A stretch of DNA of 32,564 bases, taken from an uncultured Solobacterium sp. Its GTDB lineage: Bacteria; Bacillota_I; Bacilli_A; Erysipelotrichales; Erysipelotrichaceae. The notes under the pieces were generated by a model that was given only the letters and a program-made list of their open reading frames with translations, was not told the DNA's origin and ran no database searches. Below, piece after piece: positions 25,115-32,515 of this stretch; the stretch's first letter is position 1, and every line of letters begins with the position of its first letter. The position numbers and the translations under genes are program-made. The stretch is from NCBI GenBank assembly GCA_900543035.1, contig UQPV01000032.1, positions 1 to 32,564 on the forward strand, written 5' to 3'.

Positions 25115-25822
25115 TTGCAGATACAAGTCATGAAGAAGGCATTGAAATGTGCCTTTCCGTATACGATCCCGATCTTTGCGGGATTTTGGTTTCTCGGTCT
25201 GACTTATGGGATCTATATGAATGTCAATGGGTTCAGCTTCATCTATCCGCTGCTCATGAGCCTGACCATCTTTGCCGGTTCCATTGAGTTCATCGCCGTC
25301 AACATGCTCATGGGCGCGTTTGATCCGCTGCAGGCACTGGCCATGACGCTGATGATCAATGCCCGTCATCTGTTTTACGGCATTGCGATGCTGGATAAAT
25401 TTCGAGGGCTGGGATGGAAGAAGATCTATCTGATCTTCGGCATGTGCGATGAGAGCTTTTCGATCAATTACACCGCGGATATCCCGGAGGATGTGGACCG
25501 CGGATGGTTCATGTTCTTCGTGACGCTGCTGAACCACTTTTATTGGTTTTCAGGCGCCACATTGGGCGGGATATTCGGTTCCTTCCTGCAGTTCAGCACG
25601 GAGGGGCTGGACTTCGTCATGACGGCGATGTTCGTCGTCATCTTCCTGGAGCAGTGGCTCAAGGAGAAAGATCACGTCAGCTCGCTCTGCGGCCTTGCCG
25701 TATCTTTGCTTTGTCTGATCCTGTTTGGGGCGGATCAGTTCATGGTTCCGGCGATGCTGGACATTCTCGGTGTGCTGACGCTGCTGAGAAGACCGTTGGA
25801 GAAGGGAGAGGATGAGGGATGA
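25115..25822 (+). CDS. azlC: AzlC-type branched-chain amino acid permease, large subunit
   Basis: This protein of about 235 residues has the AzlC family pattern: [23 protein letters not shown] near the start, [13 protein letters not shown], and the family motif [20 protein letters not shown], then [10 protein letters not shown]. AzlC and AzlD together form an exporter of branched-chain amino acids (and analogues such as azaleucine). Start choice is open: a TTG at 25115 is 5 bases from AAGGGGG and fits best, while the ATG at 25130 has no site at the right distance. It overlaps azlD by 4 bases (ATGA), so the two are translationally coupled. Confidence 0.9.
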   Translation: MQIQVMKKALKCAFPYTIPIFAGFWFLGLTYGIYMNVNGFSFIYPLLMSLTIFAGSIEFIAVNMLMGAFDPLQALAMTLMINARHLFYGIAMLDKFRGLGWKKIYLIFGMCDESFSINYTADIPEDVDRGWFMFFVTLLNHFYWFSGATLGGIFGSFLQFSTEGLDFVMTAMFVVIFLEQWLKEKDHVSSLCGLAVSLLCLILFGADQFMVPAMLDILGVLTLLRRPLEKGEDEG

Positions 25823-26145
25823 CGCTGACACAGCAGCTGATCACGATCGCGATGATCGTCTTGGGCACCGCCATCACACGCTATCTGCCGTTTTTGTTGT
25901 TTCCATCAGGCAGACAGACGCCGAAATATGTACGGTATCTGGGCAAGGTGCTGCCTGCCGCGGTATTCGGCCTGTTGGTCATTTACTGTCTGCGCAATGT
26001 CAGCGTGCTCAGCGCACCATATGGCATCCCGGAATTACTGTCTATCGCCCTGGTCGTCTTTTTGCACCTATGGAAACGGCAGATGTTATTATCGATTGCT
26101 GGAGGGACGATATTTTACATGATCCTTGTGCAAACTTTGTTTTAA
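25819..26145 (+). CDS. azlD: AzlD-type branched-chain amino acid permease, small subunit
   Basis: This 108-residue hydrophobic protein has the AzlD landmarks: [41 protein letters not shown] (positions ~19-60) and three to four membrane helices. It is the obligate small partner of AzlC encoded directly upstream, with a 4-base overlap. AGGGAGAGGATGAGGG before the ATG supplies the ribosome site. No lrp-type regulator is adjacent. Confidence 0.9.
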   Translation: MTLTQQLITIAMIVLGTAITRYLPFLLFPSGRQTPKYVRYLGKVLPAAVFGLLVIYCLRNVSVLSAPYGIPELLSIALVVFLHLWKRQMLLSIAGGTIFYMILVQTLF

Positions 26146-26176
26146 TGGATAAAAATATGGAAAATATTGACGATTT

Positions 26177-26203
26177 TTAGCACTCAACACTTGACAGTGC
26201 TAA
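26177..26203. promoter_or_regulatory. CIRCE operator (HrcA binding site) of hsp20
   Basis: TTAGCACTC-N9-CAGTGCTAA differs from the CIRCE consensus (TTAGCACTC-N9-GAGTGCTAA) at one base. It overlaps the -35 of the hsp20 promoter, so HrcA binding should block RNA polymerase. Confidence 0.92.
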
Positions 26204-26218
26204 AAATATGACTATAAT
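26191..26218 (+). promoter_or_regulatory. SigA-type promoter of hsp20
   Basis: Perfect TTGACA (26191-26196), 16 bases, perfect TATAAT (26213-26218), embedded in the CIRCE element. Confidence 0.9.
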
Positions 26219-26228
26219 GATAAGTGTA

Positions 26229-26260
26229 ATCGGGGGATGCCCCGATGGAAAGAATTCCAT
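26229..26260 (+). other. 5' leader hairpins of hsp20 mRNA
   Basis: ATCGGGG/CCCCGAT (26229-26246) begins about 4 bases after the expected transcription start, and ATGGAA/TTCCAT (26245-26260) overlaps its end. The first stem is also present after the second CIRCE promoter with a changed stem length. Confidence 0.55.
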
Positions 26261-26313
26261 GAACGGCTGCTTGAAGACAACCGTGAGGATGTTTGAAAAT
26301 GGAGGCGATCAAT

Positions 26314-26733
26314 ATGAAATTCTTCCCGAGAACCACAAGCTTATTTGACGACATGTTCGATGATATGTTCACATCACCGTTCTTCGCAAACCGCAGTGAT
26401 ATGGCCATGAAGACCGATATCACAGAGAAAGATGGAAGCTACATGCTGGATATGGAACTGCCTGGCTGCAAGAAGGAAGACATCCATCTGGAACTGAATG
26501 ACGGCTATCTGAATGTGAGCGCATCCCACAACACGAGCAAGGATGAGAAGGATGACAAAGGCAATGTGATCCGGCAGGAACGCTACAGCGGCACCTTCTC
26601 CAGGAGCTTCTATGTGGGAGAGAACGTAAGAGAAGAAGACATCAAGGCAAGCTATGACAATGGCGAGCTGAAGATCACTTTCCCGAAAGCGCAAGAGAAG
26701 CTTCCGGAAAAGAAGACCATCATGATCGAGTGA
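26314..26733 (+). CDS. hsp20: Small heat-shock protein, Hsp20/alpha-crystallin family
   Basis: This 139-residue chaperone holds unfolding proteins during heat stress. The alpha-crystallin domain runs from about residue 33 (MKTDITEKDGSYMLDMELPGCKKEDI) to SYDNGELKITFPKA, with the ERYSGTFSRSFYVGE strand pair typical of bacterial class A members. The C-terminal tail KKTIMIE contains an I-x-I anchor for oligomerisation. The start at 26314 has GGAGG at 26301-26305. Control by HrcA is predicted from the CIRCE operator upstream. It has its own promoter and terminator. Confidence 0.95.
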   Translation: MKFFPRTTSLFDDMFDDMFTSPFFANRSDMAMKTDITEKDGSYMLDMELPGCKKEDIHLELNDGYLNVSASHNTSKDEKDDKGNVIRQERYSGTFSRSFYVGENVREEDIKASYDNGELKITFPKAQEKLPEKKTIMIE

Positions 26734-26741
26734 TGACGAAG

Positions 26742-26771
26742 GCGGGGACCTCATGGAGATCCTCGCTTTTT
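26742..26771 (+). terminator. Terminator after hsp20
   Basis: The stem GCGGGGA / TCCTCGC (one G-U) is followed by T5. Confidence 0.7.
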
Positions 26772-26779
26772 CATATATG

Positions 26780-26807
26780 CAAAAAAACGCCGCTTGATGG
26801 CGCTTTT
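26780..26807 (-). terminator. Terminator of the sigma/anti-sigma operon (minus strand)
   Basis: Read on the minus strand, AAAAGCGCC, a short loop and GGCG are followed by a run of seven T residues, directly after the RsgI-like gene. Confidence 0.75.
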
Positions 26808-27530
26808 CTATTCATCTTGACCATGATGAGCATGTCCCTGATGGTGTCCTGGGGAAGCGGCTTCTGTGTCTGTCGCTTCCAGCATGGCACGGATCTGTGC
26901 CATGGAAAGACCGGCGATATCGTCGGCTGTGATGTTCGGATCTTGTTTCTGCAGTTCCAGCAGCAAACGGTATCTTCCTACGGATAAACCGGCTTCGTGT
27001 GCCTGTTCGACTTCGTGATGGTTTTCGCTGCAATGGATGGAAACAGAAGAAACACGTTGAGAAAGGCAGTCTTCCATTGCGCGTGCGCTTTCCATGGATC
27101 CGCAGACGATGGTGATCTCCGGCTGGTCGCCTGCTTCCAGCAAAGCTTGGACAGCTTCGCTGTTCAGCAGATCGACGATCGCGTCTGCATAATCCATGTG
27201 ATCGACGCTGACATCCGCAAGCAGCGCTTCGCCATCCTCGTTGATCCCTGTGGCAGAGATGACCCGGCCATAGATGTTGACGGAAAGCTCTATGGAAGGA
27301 TCGATGTCTACGCTGATGACGCTGGCTTCGGTAAAATAGGAGAAATAGCCGCCCAGCCCGATCATGAGGATCAGCACGGTGAGCACTGTGACGATGCGCG
27401 GTGTGCTCAGCCATGGCCTGTGTCTTCGCTCCAGCTGGCGCATGACCGATCGTCTTGTGCTTTCTTTGAGTTCCTCTTCCGCATGCACGGCATCAAAGGC
27501 TTTTCTGATCCGCTCATTCAACCTCATCAC
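26808..27530 (-). CDS. RsgI-like membrane anti-sigma factor
   Basis: This protein has about 240 residues. An N-terminal cytoplasmic helical part (1-44) should bind the sigma factor. One membrane helix follows (~45-66, IVTVLTVLILMIGLGGYFSYF region), then an extracytoplasmic domain beginning with SVISVDIDPSIELSVN, the hallmark of the RsgI family. In characterised RsgI proteins this site is VDxNPS and the Asn-Pro bond self-cleaves; here Asn is replaced by Asp. The C-terminus is His-rich (PGHHQGHAHHGQDE), echoing the secreted protein at the head of the operon. The gene overlaps the sigma gene by 14-17 bases (ATG at 27530 or 27527), the usual coupling of sigma/anti-sigma pairs. Confidence 0.8.
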   Translation of the reverse strand: MMRLNERIRKAFDAVHAEEELKESTRRSVMRQLERRHRPWLSTPRIVTVLTVLILMIGLGGYFSYFTEASVISVDIDPSIELSVNIYGRVISATGINEDGEALLADVSVDHMDYADAIVDLLNSEAVQALLEAGDQPEITIVCGSMESARAMEDCLSQRVSSVSIHCSENHHEVEQAHEAGLSVGRYRLLLELQKQDPNITADDIAGLSMAQIRAMLEATDTEAASPGHHQGHAHHGQDE

Positions 27531-28005
27531 CTCCCAGCTTTTCTTTAAGCAGCTTTCTGGCCCGTGACAGCATCGTGTAAATGGTGTTCACCGGCTTGTG
27601 CATGATATCTGCGATCTCTGTGGCAGCATAGCCTTCATAATAATGCAGATAGATCACATTGCGATATTTCTGCGGCAGGGAAAGCACAGCTTCCAGGGTC
27701 TGTGTATCCTGCGGTTCCTGTTTGACGGCCACAGGCAGCAAGCCATCCAAAGAAACAGCATTGCGGCGGAAAAAGCTTTTCAGCACATCTTTGCACTGAT
27801 TGATCGTTACCCGGATCAGCCATGCTTTTTCATGCTCTTCACTGTCGAACGCAACGGTGCTCAACGCATATTTCAGGAATACTTCCTGAAACACGTCCTC
27901 TGTATCAGAGGCGTTTTTCAGATGAAGCAGGCAGATCCGGCGAACGGTATCCGCATGACGCGCGATCGCCCTGGTGATTTCCTGTTCTGACCGCATCTGA
28001 TTCAC
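27514..28005 (-). CDS. ECF-type RNA polymerase sigma factor
   Basis: This 163-residue group IV sigma factor has region 2 (NASDTEDVFQEVFLKYA and WLIRVTINQCKD, residues ~32-75) and region 4 (LPQKYRNVIYLHYYEGYAATEIADIMHKPVNTIYTMLSRARKLLKEKL, positions ~110-157), joined by a short linker. It should be held inactive by the RsgI-like protein encoded next to it. GTG at 28005 is 3 bases after the upstream gene's TGA; an ATG three codons on (27996) is an alternative. A candidate self-recognised promoter is at 28343-28371. Confidence 0.9.
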   Translation of the reverse strand: MNQMRSEQEITRAIARHADTVRRICLLHLKNASDTEDVFQEVFLKYALSTVAFDSEEHEKAWLIRVTINQCKDVLKSFFRRNAVSLDGLLPVAVKQEPQDTQTLEAVLSLPQKYRNVIYLHYYEGYAATEIADIMHKPVNTIYTMLSRARKLLKEKLGGDEVE

Positions 28006-28008
28006 GCG

Positions 28009-28302
28009 TCAGTGATGACGTCCCTGATAACGATGTCCTTGATGATGCGCATGATACTGATCGCACCAGCTGCAGATGCCGTTTCCATCCGCGTTTCCCT
28101 CCTTCACGCAATTGGGCTGCTGAGCATACGTCCCGTTTTCCTTATTATCACATACTCCGTTGTCATTTTCATCAATAAATGACATGCAGCGATCAGGCAC
28201 AGGGGTGGTCACAGGTGCCGCAGAAGCCGTCCAGGCATGGACAGAAAGGAATAATGCCCCGGCAGCACCAAGGCCAGCAACTAACATCGTTCTCTTTTTC
28301 AT
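28009..28302 (-). CDS. Small secreted Cys/His-rich protein heading the sigma operon
   Basis: This 97-residue protein with a signal peptide (MKKRTMLVAGLGAAGALFLSVHAWTASA region, ~1-27) belongs to no named family I recognise. The mature part has an acidic calcium-loop-like segment FIDENDNGVCDNKE, further cysteines in NCVKEGNADGNGICSWCDQ, and a His-rich end (HAHHQGHRYQGRHH). Asp/Asn/Gly loops plus His and Cys suggest metal or calcium binding outside the cell. The start at 28302 is set by AAGGAGG (28317-28311). Its stop is 3 bases from the sigma factor start, so the three genes form one operon and the protein may be the signal sensor or a target. Confidence 0.75.
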   Translation of the reverse strand: MKKRTMLVAGLGAAGALFLSVHAWTASAAPVTTPVPDRCMSFIDENDNGVCDNKENGTYAQQPNCVKEGNADGNGICSWCDQYHAHHQGHRYQGRHH

Positions 28303-28342
28303 CTTCTTTTCCTCCTTGAGAATCAGCTCTCTGTTCACCTTA

Positions 28343-28371
28343 TATACGAATGGCAGAGGATGAACCTTTCA
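28343..28371 (-). promoter_or_regulatory. Candidate ECF-sigma promoter of the sigma operon
   Basis: On the minus strand TGAAAG (28371-28366), 17 bases, CGTATA (28348-28343). This fits the general ECF pattern (TGAAAC-N16/17-CGTA) and lies about 40 bases before the first gene, consistent with autoregulation. Confidence 0.45.
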
Positions 28372-28501
28372 TGATCGGTCTTTTTTCAGTATAAAATGCA
28401 AGAGCTTAACAGAATCTTGACTAAATCTTTACAGTACGTAAACAAAGAGAGGCAATGGCGATGGTAAGATGAAACGCGGGTAAGAGGAAAGGAAGTTTTG
28501 T

Positions 28502-29035
28502 ATGTGTGTACAACGACATAAGCAGATCATCAGCGCTGCGATATTGTCTTTTGCTATTTTGCTTATCATTGTCATCGCGTTGTTTCCTTCGCTGGTCGAT
28601 CGAAGGACATCCAGCGCAGTAAGCGCGGAACAGTTGGATGAAGGAGTTCAAATTGCCCTTTTTGATCCTCGCTATCAGCGGGATCAGCACGCATCTGCGA
28701 TTGATTATCAAGAAACAACGCTGAAGTCGACCGCAAAGCAAGGACTTTTATTGCGAGGGCCTAAGCTTACGCTTCCTGCCGGAAGATATATCTTGGAGAT
28801 CACAGGGGACTGTGAACAGATCGATGAGCGTGTAAAGCAATTATCCATAAAAATAAGCTCATCCCAGAACCATGATCTTCTCGATCAAGATGTAGATGCA
28901 GAAACACTTTCCAATGGTGAGATCATTGTTCCGTTTACATTGGAACAGGACAGTACCTATGTCAGCTGGATGATTTCTTATTCTGGAGATCTGCGCATCT
29001 CATTAAAAACGATCCGTTTGAGGAGGGATCTGTGA
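28502..29035 (+). CDS. Single-pass membrane protein of the glycosylation operon
   Basis: This 177-residue protein has a short basic N-terminus and one membrane helix (~10-30, IISAAILSFAILLIIVIALF). An extracellular beta-rich domain follows with LLRGPKLTLPAGRYILEITGD and VPFTLEQDSTYVSWMISYSGDLRISLKTIRL, reminiscent of the sugar-binding-like sandwich domains that accompany GT-C enzymes. I cannot assign a family. It is followed after one base by the GT-C gene, which has its ribosome site inside this gene's end, so the two are coupled. AAGGAAG precedes the ATG. Confidence 0.75.
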   Translation: MCVQRHKQIISAAILSFAILLIIVIALFPSLVDRRTSSAVSAEQLDEGVQIALFDPRYQRDQHASAIDYQETTLKSTAKQGLLLRGPKLTLPAGRYILEITGDCEQIDERVKQLSIKISSSQNHDLLDQDVDAETLSNGEIIVPFTLEQDSTYVSWMISYSGDLRISLKTIRLRRDL

Positions 29036-29036
29036 A

Positions 29037-30248
29037 ATGAATGGAAAGTTGAATGAAAAAAAACAGATCGTCCTGTATGTCGTGATGGCTCTGATGCTGA
29101 TCTTTTTGCTGATCAATATCGCATACGCAGTCATTCAATATCATGATGTCGGTGTCAGCGATTTTACCCGGCGCTATCGTGAAAGCCGTTACATGATGGC
29201 AGGCGTCTCTCCATTCGATGTGATATATGGGGCACATCCTGTAATCGATGCCATTGGTGAACTGCCGCGAAATTCTGGCTATCCTTCCTGGGCGATGGTC
29301 ATTGGGATAATCACAAACTTTGCTTTTCTTCCTGAGCGCATCGCGGAAATACTGACGTTTTTCCTCATGATTGCGAGCATCGCTCTTGCCGCAGCTCTTC
29401 TGTATCAATTCGGGAAGCGTATGAAATGGCATCGTGAGCATTGTGTGCTGCTCACATTGGCAGGTCTGTGCATTTCAGGATTCTGGACAGGATTGCCCTA
29501 TCTGAATTTTGGCCTTGTTGCCGGTGTGCTTTTGCTGGGATTTGTTTTGTTAGAAAAAGAACATCCCCTGTGGGCCGGCATACTATTGGGCATAGCCAGC
29601 GTAAAACCAGTTCTGGCTGCACCTTTTTTTCTGGCAGTACTGTTGAGACGCAATTGGAAATGCTTTGTGGTTGCCTCCGCCATTCCGCTGATTGCGCTGA
29701 TTATCGGCTGGATCCTGACGGATATTTCTCCATTTACCATGCTGTCTCAGATGAACGCAGAAGGGAATACTTATTGGAACAATGCCTTTTTCTCCGGATG
29801 GAACTGGATGCTGCAAGGAGGTTATTCCACGAAGGTATGCAATACGATGAGCATGATTTTCGGCATAGCGACAGCTTTATTGATGTGGCTCTGGCTGTAT
29901 CCTTCTGAAGACCGTCTGGTTTGGTACGCTATTCCAGCGGTAATCAGCGGTTTCTGGACATATTCACAGGAACATGATCGTACCGTACAGCTAATCTTGT
30001 TGCTGGCATTGGCTGTATATATCATGAAAGAAAAACGCCTCAGCAAATGGATGATGCTGTGCATATTTGCCTGCGTGGTCTATCGGCGTTACCTGGTCAT
30101 GATATCGGAGGCCCTGGGCCTGCACATTGCTTATCAGACATTTGATATGATATATGACCTGATCCTCATTGCGGCACTGATCGTGCTGATCGTCAGGGCA
30201 CGGAAAGAACAGGAAATTGAGAGGATATCACATGAAGCGAATGCTTGA
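29037..30248 (+). CDS. Polytopic GT-C-type glycosyltransferase (GT87/DUF2029-like)
   Basis: This 403-residue protein has about ten membrane helices. The first extracellular loop carries VGVSDFTRRYRESRYMMAG, with an Asp in the place of the GT-C catalytic acid, and PSWAM, typical of DUF2029/GT87-like transferases. Such enzymes take sugars from polyprenyl-phosphate donors outside the membrane. It is followed by GtrA and GT2 genes (overlaps of 17 and 4 bases), completing the classic three-component set: GT2 loads the lipid, GtrA flips it, GT-C transfers the sugar to a wall polymer or other acceptor. Confidence 0.8.
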   Translation: MNGKLNEKKQIVLYVVMALMLIFLLINIAYAVIQYHDVGVSDFTRRYRESRYMMAGVSPFDVIYGAHPVIDAIGELPRNSGYPSWAMVIGIITNFAFLPERIAEILTFFLMIASIALAAALLYQFGKRMKWHREHCVLLTLAGLCISGFWTGLPYLNFGLVAGVLLLGFVLLEKEHPLWAGILLGIASVKPVLAAPFFLAVLLRRNWKCFVVASAIPLIALIIGWILTDISPFTMLSQMNAEGNTYWNNAFFSGWNWMLQGGYSTKVCNTMSMIFGIATALLMWLWLYPSEDRLVWYAIPAVISGFWTYSQEHDRTVQLILLLALAVYIMKEKRLSKWMMLCIFACVVYRRYLVMISEALGLHIAYQTFDMIYDLILIAALIVLIVRARKEQEIERISHEANA

Positions 30249-30633
30249 GCAAGATCAAAGCGAGCTTTTCCACTATTTGTTTTTCGGCGCATGCTCAATG
30301 ATCCTGAATTTTGGATGTTTTCGCTTGTGCGTGATGGCAATGCACTATCAGGCGGCAAATCTCATCTCATGGATCATTACTGTCCTGTTTGTGTTTTTGA
30401 CAAACAAGTATTGGGTGTTCAAAAGCGAAGCGAAAGATAGATGGAAACATGAGCTGCTTTGCTTTACAGGGGCAAGGATAGCTACATTGATCATGGAAGT
30501 TTTGTTGATGGCGCTGTTCATCGAAATGCTTCTATGGAATGAGATGTTCGCTAAGATCATCGTGCAGATTGTCGTCGTAATCATGAATTATATCCTGAGT
30601 AAATATCTGGTCTTTCGAAAAGGGGGAGAATGA
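30232..30633 (+). CDS. GtrA-family polyprenyl-phosphate-sugar flippase
   Basis: This 133-residue protein has four membrane helices and the GtrA pattern: an FxxFGxxSxxxN-like start (FHYLFFGACSMILNFG), WIITVLFVFLTNKYWVF, and the closing NYILSKYLVFRKGG. It is thought to move glycosyl-phosphoryl-polyprenol across the membrane. The ATG at 30232 has GAGAGG upstream; a TTG at 30217 is less likely. It overlaps the upstream GT-C gene by 17 bases and the downstream GT2 gene by 4. Confidence 0.88.
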   Translation: MKRMLEQDQSELFHYLFFGACSMILNFGCFRLCVMAMHYQAANLISWIITVLFVFLTNKYWVFKSEAKDRWKHELLCFTGARIATLIMEVLLMALFIEMLLWNEMFAKIIVQIVVVIMNYILSKYLVFRKGGE

Positions 30634-31574
30634 TGGAAATGGATAAGAAGATCGCAGTATTGATTCCATGTTACAATGAAGAAATGACCATCGGAAAAGT
30701 CATTGATGATTTTCATCGTGTATGCCCGGATGCAGATGTATATGTATACAACAATAACTCAACTGACGCCACGGCAGCAATCGCTGCGGCAAAGGGTGCC
30801 ATAGTCAGAGAAGAATACCGGCAAGGAAAAGGAAATGTCATTCGTTCGATGTTCAGGGATATTGATGCCGACTGCTATATTATGGTTGATGGGGATGATA
30901 CTTACCCTGCCGAAGACGCATGGCAGGCAGCACAGATGGTGCTGAAAGGGCAGGCTGACATGTGCATCGGAGACCGTCTTTCTTCCACCTATTTTGTGGA
31001 AAATAAGCGTGCCTTTCACAATATGGGAAACCGAATGGTACGCTTTTTGATTAACTGGATCTTTCGCAGCGATATACATGATATCATGACCGGATGCCGT
31101 GCGTTCAGTCCATTGTTTGTCAAATCATATCCGGTAATCAGCAGCGGATTTGAGATCGAGACAGAGATGACCATCCATGCACTGGATAAAAACATGGTCA
31201 TTCAGGAAATTCCCATACGATATCGAGATCGTCCGGATGGCAGTGAGTCAAAGCTGAATACATATAGCGATGGGATCCGTGTGATCTGCACGATCCTCTC
31301 ATTGTTCAAGAATTACCGCCCTTTTCAGTTTTTTTCGCTGCTCTCGCTGATCATTCTCACTCTTGCATTGATCTTATTTTTGCCAGTATTTGCGGATTTC
31401 CTGCAAACCGGGGAAGTGCTCCGCTTTCCTACGCTGTTTGTGGTAGTCGGCATGGTCATCATGGCTACTTTCAGCTTCTTTACCGGATTGATCCTGAATA
31501 CGATCAAGCGGTATGAACGGCAGTTCTTTGAGTTAAACTGCAATACGATAAAATCGAGACAAGAGAATAGATAG
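30630..31574 (+). CDS. GT2 polyprenyl-phosphate glycosyltransferase (GtrB/DPM-like)
   Basis: This 314-residue GT-A fold enzyme has VLIPCYNEEMTIGKVI at the N-terminus, a YVYNNNSTDAT donor loop, the metal motif DGDDTYP (near residue 88), and a D(I/H)MTGCRAF acceptor segment. Two C-terminal membrane helices follow (~232-290), as in GtrB/ArnC/DPM1 relatives. It should transfer a sugar from a nucleotide donor to polyprenyl phosphate on the cytoplasmic face, feeding GtrA and the GT-C enzyme. The start overlaps the GtrA stop (ATGATG). No strong terminator is seen after it. Confidence 0.9.
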   Translation: MMEMDKKIAVLIPCYNEEMTIGKVIDDFHRVCPDADVYVYNNNSTDATAAIAAAKGAIVREEYRQGKGNVIRSMFRDIDADCYIMVDGDDTYPAEDAWQAAQMVLKGQADMCIGDRLSSTYFVENKRAFHNMGNRMVRFLINWIFRSDIHDIMTGCRAFSPLFVKSYPVISSGFEIETEMTIHALDKNMVIQEIPIRYRDRPDGSESKLNTYSDGIRVICTILSLFKNYRPFQFFSLLSLIILTLALILFLPVFADFLQTGEVLRFPTLFVVVGMVIMATFSFFTGLILNTIKRYERQFFELNCNTIKSRQENR

Positions 31575-31669
31575 TTTACAATGTTTTTATATATACCTGA
31601 ATATCATATGATGTAAAGTAAATAAAATATTAAATGAAGGATGTGGTTTTAAATTTTATGGAGGTATTT

Positions 31670-32368
31670 ATGAAAATGAAAAAGCTTTTTGCGATGATTA
31701 TGGCATTAACAATGCTTTTGTTCTCTAATACACAGATTTTTGCAAAAAATGAGATGGTAGTTTCAACTTCAAGTAATCCAGATACTCTTGCACAAGAAGT
31801 AGACAAATATGTGGAAGACCATCTTGAAGAATTGTTTGAAAATGCTGCGAGAAGTAGAAGTTGTGAAAAGACTTTTGCAACGGTAATTGATGATGAAGGA
31901 AATTCAGAAAAAGTAGAGGCATATGTGATAGATACTACGAATGTGGTTGAAAATAATACTGATGTTAAATTTCAAACCGTTGTTGCAAGATCCTATTATG
32001 AAGAAAAAAAGGAAGATTTAGATCCAGATGGGGGAATTAAAGGATACGTAACAATGGGTTATGTAGAAGATGGAAATAGACATAAACTGACACACGCCGG
32101 AGGAGGATACTCAAAGGCTCTTTCAAGTTATAGAGTATCCAGTCAATTGTTAAAATATGAAAATAGCGAGTACCATTTGATAGCATCGGATATTGTGCAA
32201 ACAGGTCAAAAAGAACACAGAAATGAAACATCTTTTAGTCATCCGACTGGATTTACACAGTATACATCTATTGGAGCACAAATGGTGGCATCTAATAGGC
32301 TTACGATTAGAACAGGCACTGGAAGCCAGATGAAAGTGTATACCTTTATTGTCGAAAATAAAATCTAG
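31670..32368 (+). CDS. Secreted protein of unknown function, AT-rich
   Basis: This 232-residue protein starts with a clear signal peptide (MKMKKLFAMIMALTMLLFSN..., cut probably after QIFAKN or FA-K). The mature part is acidic at first (YVEDHLEELFENAARS), has a single Cys, and later shows beta-rich sequence with YVTMGYVEDGNRHKLTHAGGGYS and a final SQMKVYTFIVENKI. I recognise no family. The ribosome site GGAGG at 31660-31664 fixes the start; the first in-frame codon at 31634 lacks one. Codon use and base composition are much more AT-rich than the adjoining genes, suggesting acquisition from another source. It is followed by a strong terminator. Confidence 0.75.
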   Translation: MKMKKLFAMIMALTMLLFSNTQIFAKNEMVVSTSSNPDTLAQEVDKYVEDHLEELFENAARSRSCEKTFATVIDDEGNSEKVEAYVIDTTNVVENNTDVKFQTVVARSYYEEKKEDLDPDGGIKGYVTMGYVEDGNRHKLTHAGGGYSKALSSYRVSSQLLKYENSEYHLIASDIVQTGQKEHRNETSFSHPTGFTQYTSIGAQMVASNRLTIRTGTGSQMKVYTFIVENKI

Positions 32369-32404
32369 TAGAAAAAACACATCCTTCAATTATATTTTAC
32401 AAAG

Positions 32405-32435
32405 CCTGAACTGTTCGACAGCAGTTCAGGTTTTT
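32405..32435 (+). terminator. Terminator after the AT-rich secreted protein gene
   Basis: A 9-bp stem CCTGAACTG / CAGTTCAGG with an 8-base loop, followed by T5. Confidence 0.9.
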
Positions 32436-32473
32436 ATCATCTACCACAGCGTGCAAGAAAAAAATTGTCATTT

Positions 32474-32500
32474 TTAGCACTCTCGACTTGACAGTGCTAA
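32474..32500. promoter_or_regulatory. Second CIRCE operator at the right edge
   Basis: TTAGCACTC-N9-CAGTGCTAA, with the same single deviation from consensus as the hsp20 copy. It must serve a gene beyond the window, probably another chaperone. Confidence 0.92.
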
Positions 32501-32515
32501 AAGAATGAGTATAAT
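32488..32515 (+). promoter_or_regulatory. Promoter embedded in the second CIRCE
   Basis: TTGACA (32488-32493), 16 bases, TATAAT (32510-32515), identical in layout to the hsp20 promoter. A hairpin ATCGGG/CCCGAT (32526-32542) follows. Confidence 0.9.
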
